DNA from: Tanypteryx hageni
Lineage: Eukaryota > Arthropoda > Insecta > Odonata > Petaluridae
DNA length: 64,000 bases
Reading direction: 5' to 3'
Assembly: GCA_028673005.1 (NCBI GenBank)
Contig: CM054114.1
Coordinates: 123,843,307-123,907,306, forward strand
Shown in pieces: positions 11,947-24,401 of the stretch. The translations under genes and the position numbers were made by a program. How positions within the stretch are numbered: the first letter of the stretch is position 1; each line of letters opens with the position of its first letter. The notes under the pieces are model-generated. The model ran no database searches. It saw only the letters and a list, made by a program, of their open reading frames with translations, and was not told the origin of the DNA.

Positions 11947-12890
11947 CTGTATTAGTCTGAATATAGACTCTCCCTGAATATAGTTCCTCCCCTATTTCTG
12001 AAGCCTCAGTTTTGTAAAAAACGTTTGAACCACATTACAGACCTCACTTTTAATATTCTAAAGAACGAGTTTTAATATGTACAAGCACTTTAGTTAGAGC
12101 TATCAATTTACAATAAAATGGTGACATCATGTTTTGCATGTTATAGTTGTAGGCATAATTTAAATATGTATCAAGTGTTACTGGACTAAATTCGAAAACT
12201 TGGCATTTATGAATGTTATTTAAATTCCTTTCATATCCTTCAGATGCCGTTGACAATGGCTACTTGAATCGGTGCCTGTATAGTAATTATCACCAGATTT
12301 CCAGTTACCATATTCTTTTCATAATTTATTTTACCTTTATTTTCATTATTTCTGATATTTATGCCTTGGAATATCACATCAAGGAATACATTCTGTAGAT
12401 AGTTGAAACACCTTGATTTGATTTACCTAATATTTTATAATGAGATTGCATTATATACAATCAAAAGCTGTGCAAGCTGGACAGTGTGATCAGCTGCATA
12501 CAGATTGATGGGTAATGAAGATAATTTTTTTTGTTGTAGTGACATTTTCGTAAAAATAACGATAGGCGGCACCACTACATATCAATATTTGGGACTTAGG
12601 GATGGGATGAAGTTGGCCAATCAACGCTTTCAAAGCGAAAACTTCTGCAATTCCCACTATTATGAAAATACGAACGTTTAAGCCAAGGATTCCAAAGAGT
12701 GAACAAAAAGAATTGATTTATTGAGGCATATGTATCAAGAAATTTTCCATAAAGCTATCAAATCAAGTGAGGGTATTACCTTACTGCCAGTGGTGATATT
12801 TTCGTTTGCTAATTTTTTGGCCACTAATATACTTACTTTTCTTACTAATGTTTGGCCAAAAAGGGGGAGACTATATTCAGAATAATACGG
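11947..12890. mobile_element. TA-site inverted-repeat element, 944 bp
   Basis: Left end TACTGTATTAGTCTGAATAT; right end (reverse complement) TACCGTATTATTCTGAATAT, including TA on both sides. The similarity extends through AGACTCTCCC versus AGTCTCCCCC. Same terminal theme as 8016-8764, but no minisatellite was noticed inside and no transposase was found. Confidence 0.7.
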
Positions 12891-14180
12891 TACATGGACA
12901 TGGATGTAAATTTGTGAAATTACATTATGGCTGAAAAAAGCAAAATAGAACGCTTTTAATATTCCACAGTAAAGATTTGTTGATACTGGGTAAGTTTAGC
13001 TAATATATTACATTACGAAGTAAGGAGTTAAGTCAGATCTTTCACTCACTTAACTTCCTTGCACTGTAACTTCCCCTTTATTATTCCCCCTTCACACCTC
13101 ATATTTTCCCCATCATAACTCATCACATTTTATTTAATGACTACTTTGATAATACTCCTTACATGAGGGTGCTATGTAGCAACAAAAATAAATAGTATCA
13201 ATTAAATATTTTCCTATGGATTATTGGAAATTTACTGGCCACTAATTGAAATGAATTGCTGCTTATGTTATATCATCTATTGGATTTTAGCTGGATGATT
13301 TATTTCCGAGGAGTTCAAATTTTTTTGATAGCCTTGCTTGGGGCATGTTGAATCATGACTCCATCGCATTGGCACCTGATTTGTAACTCAAAATTGTCCA
13401 AACGTTATCCGTCGTGTTTTGCTTTCGAATCGCATCTCTACCCGAATATATTGAAACATAACTGCGTCGGTGGAATAATTATCACTTTCTCCATTCTTTT
13501 CTCCCAATTCCTTCGCGTTAACGTCTCATTTCCACCCTGTTGATTCCAATTTCTCTCTCATTCTCTCCTCTCTGCTGTTTAATCTCCTGTTTCTCTTCCG
13601 AGTTCTCACTCTTTCGATGCTTTCATTACCAAATCCCAATTCCAGCGACGGAAATGGATTTTGGGGGATAAGGGGACGCTCCACACCTCGTGTGGGTGTG
13701 GTGGAGGTAGGGGAGGGGTTTATGGGAAGGATAAGGCGCGATGGCGTTGGTGTCCATTGTGAACGGAAATAATTGGGCTTAGTTCCTTACGGAGTAGAAT
13801 TTCTGCTCGACGCGTGAATCCGTATCAACCCTTTGATGGGCAATTTTCGGGAACATTCCTTTCAATTTTCCAAGTCGGGATTAGAGGGACGCAATTCCTT
13901 TTCCGCGCCCTTCCCAAATTTCCGTTTTTGACAATTTCTCCCTCTCTCTCCCTCTCGGTTGGCGCCCATAGTGAAAGTATTATTTTCTCGTTATTTTCGA
14001 GAAAATGTTATCTTTTCGGTTGGTGAGGGAGATCGTTCGGGGGTTGAAGAAGCGTCATTGTGCGAATTCGGACCAATCAAGCGTCATGGTTGCCGAAGGA
14101 CGTTTTCCGTGATAGTTTTCTAGCCTCGAGCAGGCTCTAGCTTATGTTCGAGAAAGAATTATGTAATGACTGAAATCAAG
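12891..14180. other. Intronic sequence without recognised features
   Basis: Composition becomes less AT-rich from 13350. Short open frames only; no domain or repeat recognised. Confidence 0.35.
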
Positions 14181-14215
14181 CTGAAATACCACGTCTCTCC
14201 ATATATCCGTAAAAA

Positions 14216-14285
14216 GGTTGGGGAATCCAGGTGCGGATTTCAGCTACAAAGCAGCCGTCATCAGTGGTGATTCGTCGATAGTGTA
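14216..14285 (-). ncRNA. Hammerhead-ribozyme-like motif, best preserved of the CTGATGA/GAAA family
   Basis: Minus strand: CTGATGA (14264-14258), stem II GGCTGC-TTT-GTAGCT, GAAA (14241-14238), then a possible stem III ATCC...GGAT (14238-14225). This order matches the catalytic core of the hammerhead. Stem I pairing is poor, so activity is doubtful. Sequence continues into a shared consensus seen at 18.2, 28.4 and 53.0 kb. Confidence 0.5.
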
Positions 14286-14336
14286 TTCTAAAAAATAATG
14301 TCGCTTTGTAGTCAAAGTGCGCATCGTAAAGAAATC

Positions 14337-14366
14337 TGTGAATCAGCGCCGATGACGGGTGCGCGC
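14337..14366 (+). repeat. Degenerate hammerhead-like core, opposite orientation
   Basis: GTGAATCAGCGCCGATGACG: C-for-T in the CTGATGA box. Lies back to back with the copy at 14216-14285. Confidence 0.35.
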
Positions 14367-14396
14367 CTAGTTTTTGCAACTTTTTAAGTGCTAGAG

Positions 14397-14649
14397 CAGA
14401 GGTTTGCAACCTTTTCAACGTGGAGGGCACCAAGGTGGATTATAGTGCACCAAGCGAACACCACTGTACTTTTGTAAAAGTAGGAATGATCACAAAACAA
14501 ATGAACGTCAAAGTGATTGAAAATGTCCTTTCGTACGTTCAGAAAAAAACAGGCGAACAAATCAAATCAGTAGTGCTAGAAAGGGCGATTTTTAGCATCG
14601 TAAAAGTGCACGGTGAGGCTGCTAAAGAGCATCAGGTGGCGAACCTCTG
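14397..14649. mobile_element. hAT MITE, 253 bp
   Basis: CAGAGGTTTGCAACC at the left and GGTGGCGAACCTCTG at the right, with target duplication TGCTAGAG/GGCTAGAG (7 of 8). An 81-codon frame inside runs past the right end and has no known domain. Confidence 0.88.
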
Positions 14650-14657
14650 GGCTAGAG

Positions 14658-17600
14658 TTGTTTGAATAACATAAAATGATTCTTTCCTCCCAAAATTGTA
14701 TACGTAGTTAATGTTTGTCATGGCCAGATAGTTCTATTTTAATTGTCCCTAATTCCTTTCGTTGAGTCATATGATTTATTTTTTGCTTATACTTTCTCAA
14801 GGGACAAGTGACGGTGAGAATCGTAATCGATTTGGAAAGATATGAGAATCCACAAACACATGCAGATTTAAATGCAGGGAACCTGTAATTTTCGAAATCG
14901 TTGATTGGAGAATTCGGAAATGAACTTTTTTTGAGTCATCAAAGAGATTACTTCATCAAAGAAATTGAAATATATCTGGTCCATTTCCGTAACATATTTT
15001 ATTTTCTGCCCAATCTGTTAATAAGCCGTGAAAAATTTTGCTGGATTATCTCCCCATAACGAGCCTATGTTCTCCAACATGATTATAGACTGAATTTGTC
15101 GAATTTCTCCATCGTGAGTCGCGTTATTGCATTCTATATAATCATTATCTTCAATAGAGGATTGTCGAACTCGTCTTATGACTGAAAATAAATTCCAGAA
15201 CAAGTACTTAAGCATCACAAAATGAAGTATTTGTCTTAGGTACTTGTTTTGAATATCGGGGATACGTGAGATAAGCACTTAATTTTCAGTTTGTGTTACT
15301 AAAGTTCTTATTCTGGAACTTCATTGTCTTCTTTTACCTTTGACATGACATGTACTTTGAAATTTCGGGTCAATACTAGACTTGAATGCTTTGGTCTTGA
15401 TGAAGCGTTACAAGTTTCCGTTCTTTGTTTAACGTGGCTGAGATATCAATTTATTTAACATACGCCTAATTTATTCCTTCTATTTTGAAGACGAATTATC
15501 CATCGCGAACGTTGGAAGCGTTGGTGGAACATTATCGAAACGGAAAAAATATTTAATTTTCGTTCTTTGCATATCCTCATGAACGTGGGCATTTGGACGC
15601 GATCCATAGGTTTTAATCAGTATAAAACCGTCTTTTGAAAAAATAATGAATCCGCTATCTCATCCTACGGATCGCATCAAATCCACATTTACGGCTTAAG
15701 GAATCGTCCGTGTCATTCGCTAAGCCGAAAGTTTGGCTTGGAGATTACTCGTGTCTTTTGTTTCTCCGTGCCTTTCCTTGTTATCGGCTTTCTGGCCTCG
15801 CCATTGTTGCTGCTCTTTCTAGGATCCTGCGGATGCATTAATGCGCGCACTAGTTTTACGTCCGCCATTACAGTCCTGCATTCGTATTGATCTAGTAGTC
15901 CGTTGCGCTCGGTTCGTTTGTGTTTTTTTTTTTAAGGTCCATATTTCAGTTTAACTTTTCTATGCGCTTGAAATCGCCATTATGTAAGGTTTGATAAACA
16001 TTTAATTTTTTTCTGTGTTCGAAGATACGTTTTAAGTCGGTAATTAAACAGTACGTTTATTATAGCTTTGGAATAGAAGGTATTAAAACAAGAATAGTTA
16101 AAAGATGAATAGGCTGTGTCAATTTAATGAACTTCATCAACAAGTTAATATGGGTTAATTCTTACATTTACTCGAGAGTTTTATGTCTGGAAACTATCGT
16201 TTTATTTTAAATTTCATGTTGGCGGATGAACCATTTAAATCTCTAAAAACAATTCATGTGTTTCGTTAGGAGGCAAAAGTTTAATTAGTAGATCCAGGAA
16301 ATATTTTTGTAACCAATGTTTTAAAAACCGCAGATTGATTTTCGTCCGTACAGATCAGAAAATATGCCTGCAAGGGGTAGTATTAGCGAGTCATGTGGAA
16401 GGAATGCAAAGGGATCTATTGATCCGACGGAGCGGTTAATCTGAATGCAGCACTTCATTCTGGTCCATTTAATCCACACCTCGTGGTTCTATTTCGGTAT
16501 TTTTATTGCTATTAATATTCGCGAGCTGCGGATTGTCGAAAAAATGTTAAAATTCGCAATGATTAAATCGAGCGATTAATGTAAAAGCGGCAGTAAATTC
16601 CGTTTCATTATATATCTATTTTAATACTTTTTTCCTACTCTTAATGCTCGCAAGCTGCAAATTATCGAGCTTAGGTCAATGGTATTCGAAAAAAACGTTA
16701 AAATTCATTCCGGAAACGAGGAATAGCTTCTGGCTCGGAACATGGGAGTGTCTCGGAGAAAGAACGTCGGGGGGGGGGGAATAAAAAACATGCAAAGGAC
16801 CTTGTATGGACTGTGTCGCAGGATTCTCGTCGACCCTCTTGGGTGCAATTCAACGGTTTATCCTTGGACACGAGCCAGGTTCTTGGAAGGATCATTTGGA
16901 GCGGCCTAGACTGCGAATATATGGAAGATGAATTATTTTTTTCTTTTTCTTAGACTGTGCATTTTGGTCCATTTTTTAAATTTCATTCATAGACGCGGGA
17001 TTTCCCTCATGGTGATGACTTGCGAACTTTCTCCCGCCGTCTCTTATTCCGAAGAATTAGCCGATAAATAGGGTTGATTTGGTGCCTTTGCAGTAACGTC
17101 AACTTTCCTCTTAACATCCAATATGACGCCATCGTGGGCTATGGAAAGGGTCCGTCTGTTGAAAAGTTAATAAAGTATGATCTCTGCGATTAAATTAATT
17201 CTCAACCTTGAGCAATCATGTTTCAAGCGCATTTTTCGTACAAAATATCTGCTCAAATTTTTAACAAAAAACAGTCACTATTCCAATTATAGGCTTAAGA
17301 TTTCGCAGCCACCTAATAATTCCTAAAAAATATTTAATTTTATAGCATGACTACAATAAAATATATCTCGGCACATATCAGAAAATTTTTATAGGATTAT
17401 TTAATTGGAAAGAATTCTTCGTCGCTTGGACGTAGTATTTTATGGCGGCGCTAAATTACTCGCTTGATTCATGCAGCTACTTGATATGAGTCGCTGATTA
17501 ACCCAAGCATGAGTTATCCTAAGAAAAACGGATTCAGAGGTTTAATTATCTACAGACGGTATTTCACACGGAAAGGAGTAAGATGGCGACAAAGCGAAAA

Positions 17601-18177
17601 TATTTTTTATAGACCTGGCCAAGTACTAAAAGCTCGTAGTTGGGAATTTGGGTTAAAAATTCATCTGTGACGCAAAATGAAGCTTTTTCTGGCTTTATTA
17701 ATCTTCCCGAGGAATGCATGGAGATACCTTTCCCCATTGTGAGAAACTGGCCTGGAAGCCAAGCATTTTACTGATGTAGAGTGGCGTGCTAGGGTACAAA
17801 TTATCACCTACCTATTTTACCCGGGTAATTTTATCGTACTTTTTTATTGTTAGAATTGATGCATATTCTGTTTTCTGACCGGTCATTTTTAATAACTCTT
17901 CATTATTTGTCCCAGTTAGCTGCTCGTATAAAATACTTTTTAACAGATTAAAGCGTTGGATATACATAAAACTGACGAAATTTGTCCTTCCAAGAGACAA
18001 TAATTAGGAGTGACCGCTACGGCAAAGATGATGTTCAGAAAAGAATCTACTCCACGTTTTTTTCTTTCCCCTCCAAATTTACTTTTTTTTCGCCCTCTAA
18101 GTTTGTGTGACACTCTATTTATTAAATTACGGCGTTGGAGAATATTCTTTTCTGAATTTCCGAGAGACATCAAAAGG
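14658..18177. other. Intronic sequence without recognised features
   Basis: 3.5 kb, moderately AT-rich, with a poly-G run at 16769. No open frame above 90 codons, no RNA gene and no repeat shared with the rest of the window noticed. Confidence 0.35.
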
Positions 18178-18225
18178 TTGGGAAACCAGATACGAATTTC
18201 GGCTACATAGCAGCCATATACATAG
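18178..18225 (-). repeat. Degenerate hammerhead-like motif
   Basis: Minus strand GGCTGCTATGTAGCCGAAAT retains stem II and GAAA and continues TCGTATCTGGTTTCCCAACC, as at other copies; the CTGATGA box has been lost. Confidence 0.45.
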
Positions 18226-18408
18226 TTTAAAATAGACAGTTACAATACAAATATATCTGTGAAATTATATTGTTATATTTCTCTATACGAATGTCAATAA
18301 TATTATGTGCGTAACTTATGGTTAATAAATAAGAGAACAGTAATCCCATTACAATATTTTTTATTTGTTGGGTGTCATTATCACCACAAAAGGTTTTGTG
18401 GCTTATAT

Positions 18409-19078
18409 AATTGGTTTTTAACCTTGGGTGCAGGGCGGTGGTGCAGAGGGCGCGAGGATGCTCAACTTAAAAGGATCACTTCCGACGCGTTTTAAGTAAC
18501 CAGAGAGCGCCCTACCATTTTTTCAAACTAATAATTTAAATAGTTAAACTCATTATGGAATTTCCTTATGAACAGGAATGTAATAAATATTATTTCAGTG
18601 CAATTACATATCGTAAGCGCTTCAGTTAAAAGAAAATGTAGCAGTTTGACTGTTTTAATACGAGTATAAGTAAAATACAATCTTATGTGGCTCTGAATTT
18701 GTGTTAGTTCTCAAATTCGGAATTAATACATAATAATTATGAAAGTAACCTTTCGTCCTAAACTTTTTAAACTGACCAGCTATTCATTTCACTGCCATTG
18801 CGCGTAGACAAGAGATAATCATTAGGTCCTAAAAAAATAAAATCAAATCAAACAATGTAATTATGAAGGTTGCAGTGGCTCTTATGGTTATCTTTTTAAA
18901 TATACTAGTATTTAATGCAAAGGCGGACTGAAAGCATCCTGTCTCCGTGGTGGAAATGTTTCCCATGACTTTGCTTATTATTCTGCAAACCCATAATCAT
19001 AATTTTAAAGTAGGGGTGCGTAAGGATACCTCGAGAGTTTCAGGGTCTGCATTGGGAGAAAAGGGTTAAGAATCACTG
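18409..19078. mobile_element. Probable old hAT element
   Basis: The left TGGTTTTTAACCTTGGGTGC and the right GCATTGGGAGAAAAGGGTTA...CACTG are inverted relatives. Imperfect 8-base flanks GCTTATAT/CTTTAGAT (5 of 8). No coding region. Confidence 0.45.
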
Positions 19079-19086
19079 CTTTAGAT

Positions 19087-20478
19087 AAAAAGTTCTCTCC
19101 CTTTTCGAATTCACAGACCATCCACAAAAAACTATATATAACTACAGACTGCCATCAATCATGTTTCTGTAATTGGAGTCTATTATCGGTTTATATCTAT
19201 AATCGCTTACGGATTGCGGTCCGTTTCGCCTCAACCGCCATCATTGCTACCTTTCAAATCGTTCTTTAATGAAAAAATGTGGAACATCTCCAGCTAGTCC
19301 GCAGACAGCTAGTTGAGAACTGCTGGTTAAGATTGCAGCGTTCTTCCTTGTTCTAAGATCATTCGAAATAGAGCGATATTATTAATTCGAAAATCGAACA
19401 TCGGATCTCCGTGCCATTTACGGTCATAAAAGGAACCTCGGCACCATTCTGCGAGCATATGCCAATCTCTTTTCGTCGAAAATTGACCATTTGATGCACT
19501 TTCAACCATTGTTCGCCTTTAAACGTGTTTTATTTGTATTTTTTAAGTTTAATGGAGGGAAATCGATTTTCACTTAGCCTGTATTTCCCCTGTCCTAATT
19601 GGTTTCGAAAACCTGTGCAAATTCCCTGCCGAATTCGGCAGGAGGATAGAAGGGGTTCTTCCCTTAAGCCGTTACAAGGTATCCGATTACCTCCTAATGA
19701 TATAAGACCAACATGGCTGCCACGCGAAAGTGCCTAAAAGGTATATTTTTTTCAACATTCTCGTCCGGTTATTAACTCGTATATAAGCTATCAATCAATA
19801 TAAAGGTTTCGCGATATTTTTGATAGCATGGATTAAATCTAGGGAAACACGAAATAAACCTTTTTCTTATATTTTAATTATTCGATTTACTAAAAATAAC
19901 ACATCCTCCATATCGCTACAGTTTTAATCAAATGTATTTCCTTGATCGGATTGAGGCTAGTATTTTTTCTTAAGTTGTTTAATTCTGAAAGGCCATCACC
20001 CTATCGATTTGTTTTTTGCACAAAGTGTGCCGTTCTCCTCTGTTTGGATGAATTTATTTTTTTTAATCGAAAGTAAAATTAGCGCGAATGAAGGAAATAA
20101 ATTTTCCAAGAACTCGGAATCTTCCCTAATTTACGTTGTCCTTTGCAGGCGCGAGGATTAAATCGGGCGGTGATGTTTTTTTAATGATCGCCACGGTTCT
20201 TTAATTCTTCATGACTTGGAATTAAACCAGAAAATTTCAAATCATTTAAATTAAATGGAATAATCAGGCGACACAGCGCTGAAACTGTCTGATATTTCCA
20301 GCCAAAAAATAAATATCGAAATTAGTAGTTCGCCTGTATCTGGTATTTCTATTGAGAAGAAGTCTTAGTTCAAAATGTTTCGAATACTAGCGGTTAGAAA
20401 ATAGTTTAACTTTAAGTGTTATTAAGGATTATCGATGGAGTAATAATCCTATACTGATGGTTCTGTGGCTAAAGAATA
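19087..20478. other. Intronic sequence without clear features
   Basis: A possible isolated hAT end (AGTTGAGAACTGCTG, about 19312-19326) is the only element-like signal. Confidence 0.3.
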
Positions 20479-20514
20479 TTGATTAAAAAGCAACCAGAAA
20501 AAATAACTGTAAAT

Positions 20515-20553
20515 ATTCCACTTTATTATCATAAAGTGGAATTTTTACTAAGT
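20515..20553. repeat. Palindrome resembling two inverted Penelope-like 3' termini
   Basis: TTCCACTTTAT, two bases, ATAAAGTGGAA. The right arm with its TTTTTAC tail matches the element end at 28190-28210 (minus strand ATGAAGTGGAATTTTTT). The following 96-codon frame (20479-20769) is Lys/Asn-rich and unrecognised. Confidence 0.45.
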
Positions 20554-21099
20554 TATTTGTTCTATTTTTACTTAAATATGGAATTCGACAAAATCAAGGC
20601 CTCCCTAGTGGATTATATTTTGACGGAAAGAGTTAATTACGGCTTTAAAAATGTTTCTAATGCTGACAATATTTATCAATGTTATAAAGCGATTATCTTC
20701 GACATTAGGTCATTACTGCATCAGAAATGTTTTAACCTTCCCTCTTTAAACTGCACCGACTGCGACTAATTATCCAAAAATTTGCTGCAAAAATGTATTG
20801 CGTAAATTCAGCTTTTGGGATCCAGATATGCTGACATTAAAGTCTGTCGGTGAATATTTATCCTGCAAATGTGTCTTTTTTGTCTCATTACTTTTGTCAT
20901 TACATAAATTATATTATACATCTTCCATTTATTGTTGTCATCCACAGTCAATGAAATTTCCCCCATGCGTCCAGTGCGAGAAAAATTCCCCGGTTCATCT
21001 CTAGGGCCAAATATTTACCCATCAAATTTCGTGACGATCTCTAATACTCGGGAAATCGGGGCTTCGTAACATGCTGATGAACCGTTTCGTGTTTCATCA

Positions 21100-22900
21100 T
21101 CATTCACATAGACGGAACCCCCATCACATTTTCCCTCCCTAGCGGCCGTTAAAGCTAACGGATGCGCTCTATGGCTTCCTCCAAGAAAATGGGAATGCCC
21201 ACTGCGTTCTGTCGGAGGGAGAAGATTTGGCAACACCGATGTGAGACGAGCCATCCTAATGCTCCACCCTTCGACCGCATATTCCTCCCCCTCCTCTCCT
21301 ACTCCATTCCCTGCCTCCCCCTCCTCCGCTGCAGTCGGTCTCATGCCTGCCCAGAGGTGTACGTCTTTACCTGAACTCATCTCCGATATCTCCTCAATAT
21401 GTGTGTTTGTGTGTGTGTGTGTTAAAACCTCCCTCCCTTCGAGGCTATGCCAGGGGGATAACTAGGAGTGGAAGGGCCCGCGGCAAAATATCAATCGGCC
21501 CTCTCCCAACAAATACATATGTTCAATTAAAACTGAACTACATAGTAAAACCTACCAATTCGCACTTATTAATCAATTATCAGGAATGTACCGAAAAGGT
21601 TGGGCTTTTTTATTAATCTGCCCAAAAATAATGATTAACTGGAGAAAGGCATTCAGAAATTAGGATAAAAAAGAAACTCCGAAAAGAATCTTTATTTTTT
21701 CTATATTGGGAAAATTGCTAGCTAGCTAGCTAGGATCCCCACGGGCCCTACGCATTTGTCCACCCCGTTGTTACGCCGCCGGGCTGTGCGATTTCAACCC
21801 CCTCTATGAATGGCGTGAACTTGAATCCCGAGGAGTCGTCGTCGTGCGGCAGTTGTTTCCTCTGAGTTCCATTCACTCCTCATCCTCATCTCAAGCGAGA
21901 GATAGAGAGAGAGGTGTGTGAAGAGTGTCTGTGGAGAGCGTGGGAGAGGGAGGCAGGGAGAGAGAGAGGGGGCGTTCTCCTCCCTCTTCGATCTCTCCCC
22001 CACGCTTTTTGATCGATCGCTCCTTTTCGCTCTCTCTCCCTCTCTTCACACCTCCCTCTCTCCCCTACTCCCTCTCTCTCCCTCTCTTCACACCTCCCTC
22101 TCTCCCCTACTCCCTCTCTACCTCCCTCCCCACTCGCTAAGGAGGAGCCAGTGCGGCCGGCGTCCCCTTGGCCCCAGTCCTTGCAGGTGGGCCGAGACGA
22201 GGCCTCTTTCTCCATTTCTCCTTCTATCTCTATCTCTCACCGTCTCTCGAATGCCTCCGTTTACGCCGCCGGTTCGTTCATTCGATCCTTCCGGTGGACC
22301 CCTTTTCGACCGGACGGCTTGTGGATAGCGTTCGTGTGGGGCGTCCGTCACTTGTTTCGTTTTTTCTCGTGTGGCCTCGCAACAATGCGTGGGATCCTGG
22401 AGACATTACCCTTAAATCCTTTCGGTGTGTCGGTGTTGGTGGTGGTATCGGTGTGACGTATGGATTTTTTCGCATCGCCTGCGTCACCGGTGGTGTATTT
22501 CGCCGGCTCGTCTAGCGCACCCTCTCTCTGCCGCCCCCTCTTCATACCTCTTGTTCCCTTTCGTACCCTCGTCCCCGCCCACTTCCTGTAAAAACCCTTT
22601 TCCTCTCTCTCTCGATATACACCCTTGTAAGTCGAGAGGGATTTTTTTTGCATTTAAAAAGGGAAGAAGGATACGTAGGAAGAGGAAGTGGAGGAGCGTG
22701 GCGGATGAGCCTCGCTTGCAGGAGGTAGGTGACTTTGGAGTGTCGCATTCTTACGGGGAGGGGTGCGTTTTTTTCTATTTATTTTTTGTTTGAGTGTTTT
22801 TTTTGGGAGGGGTCGGGAGGAGGGTTGTTGGTTTATGTCCTCCTTCGGGTCAAGTATGTATGTATGTAGGTGGTGGTTTTGGACGGGGATTTTTCTCAAC
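21100..22900. promoter_or_regulatory. CpG/GC-rich segment with pyrimidine tracts, possible internal promoter
   Basis: Clearly richer in G+C and CpG than its surroundings, with long CT tracts, a GT run at 21410 and GCTA repeats at 21717. Several frames of 70-136 codons on both strands arise only from low stop-codon density and are not believable proteins. It could be an alternative promoter or 5' UTR exon of the surrounding gene, but I see no decisive core-promoter element. Confidence 0.25.
22031..22118 (+). repeat. Two tandem copies of a 42-bp CT-rich unit
   Basis: TCTCTTCACACCTCCCTCTC plus the flanking CT tract is repeated with a period of 42 bases, nearly identical. Confidence 0.9.
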
Positions 22901-24280
22901 GATATCTATCGCATGTATTTTTCTACGTGTTCGCTCGCTTAGTTTTGATAATTTTTTTAAATACTTTGTAAGAGTTGGATTCCGCGGTGTTTATGTTGTA
23001 TTTGATCCAGGATTTCTTCGAGCCGCCGAATTTTTTCGTTTCTATTCCTGTGTTGTGTTTTTGGCAGACGTTCCGTGCAGCTTTCACATGCTTAGTTTAT
23101 GGAATGTGCCATTTTCAATGTATATTTTTAATCATTGGGAACAATCACCTAACGATAATCATGATTACCAAAAAAATTGTAGAATTTATTTGAGGTGTTG
23201 CTAGAAGAACGGCTACTTCGAAACTGACTTTTTTAATTATGTCGCACTCCTTATAATTTAAATCCAGAGGTTGAGACGTTTTTGTTGCTCCATGTTCTAA
23301 AATGGTGGAAAATAAACTATTGTGTTTCGTGTAGACATTTCATATGTCATTATGAAATACTTCTCATCATCAAGTTATATTTTAATTTTATTTTAGGTTT
23401 TTTAACATTGATATTCCTTTAACTCCTGAGTTTTTTATTAAAAGTTACAAAACTTTTATTATTATAAAAAATTGGTCAAAATGCATTCGATCCACAGTTC
23501 ATATGCCAGTCCTCAACAGCAATATGGATATGGTATTCACGCTTGCTTGTATTTTCCAATTTTATTATGTACTAAATGTACCTTCATTATTACTATCATT
23601 AGTAATATCATAGAAACTATTTATCAACTCATTATCTTCAATAGATTCATAATTAGTAATCATGTCATTATATCTTTATTGGAAACATTTCGACTATGAG
23701 AAGTTCTTGGCTTTGACAGTGTCATTATCTCAATAATATCATTGGCGGGAATTAACATGGGAGGGTTGCCCCCAAAAAAATTATCTATAATGACATAATG
23801 AAAAAAGGCCTATGCAAGATATTTAGAACACGTCTATATTGATGGCATCATACACCGGAACAAGCAAATGCGGCAAACAGACATACAGAAAGATGAAAAA
23901 CATCAAAAATTTCAAACTAGGTGTACTCGGGCATAGCAATGTAAGGGATAATTAGCTCAATAGCTGTTAATTTACCAGATCAGAAATTGCTCACTATTAA
24001 ATTTTCTTATTTTATCACAGTGATCAGAGTGTCTCTTGGTGTTTTGAACTGTGGTAATTATCCAAGAAAATGAAAAACTGTTTAACACCATTATTCTCTC
24101 ATTCTTTTAAATGAGTTAGAACTATCTCACAAATTTTATTCATCAAAAACTTTTGTTTCGTATATTTATTATAAATAAATTTAGAAGATATAAAATGCAT
24201 AATTAGAACTTCTCGCATAATATCCACATCCATTATGTGAGGAATCAGTGTTAAAGTTGAAACTGTGTGATCAAATACAT
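22901..24280. other. Intronic sequence without recognised features
   Basis: AT-rich; nothing recognised. Confidence 0.35.
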
Positions 24281-24289
24281 AGATGTGAA

Positions 24290-24401
24290 CAGGGCTCAAA
24301 AAATACAACTCAAACCTACTCACAACTTGGCAAAATCCACTTGCCAGTGTCCCTATTTCACTCGTCTGTGGCGAGTGGGTGAGCGTATTTCTGAAGCCCT
24401 G
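24290..24401. mobile_element. Short hAT-type MITE, 112 bp
   Basis: Ends CAGGGCTCAAAAAATAC and GTATTTCTGAAGCCCTG, inverted with gaps. Target duplication GATGTGAA/GATGTGCT (6 of 8). Confidence 0.8.

Noticed and set aside
21886..22793. Several frames of 100-136 codons in the CT-rich segment
   Set aside because: They overlap on both strands and in several frames, consist of low-complexity repeats, and reflect few stop codons in GC-rich sequence.
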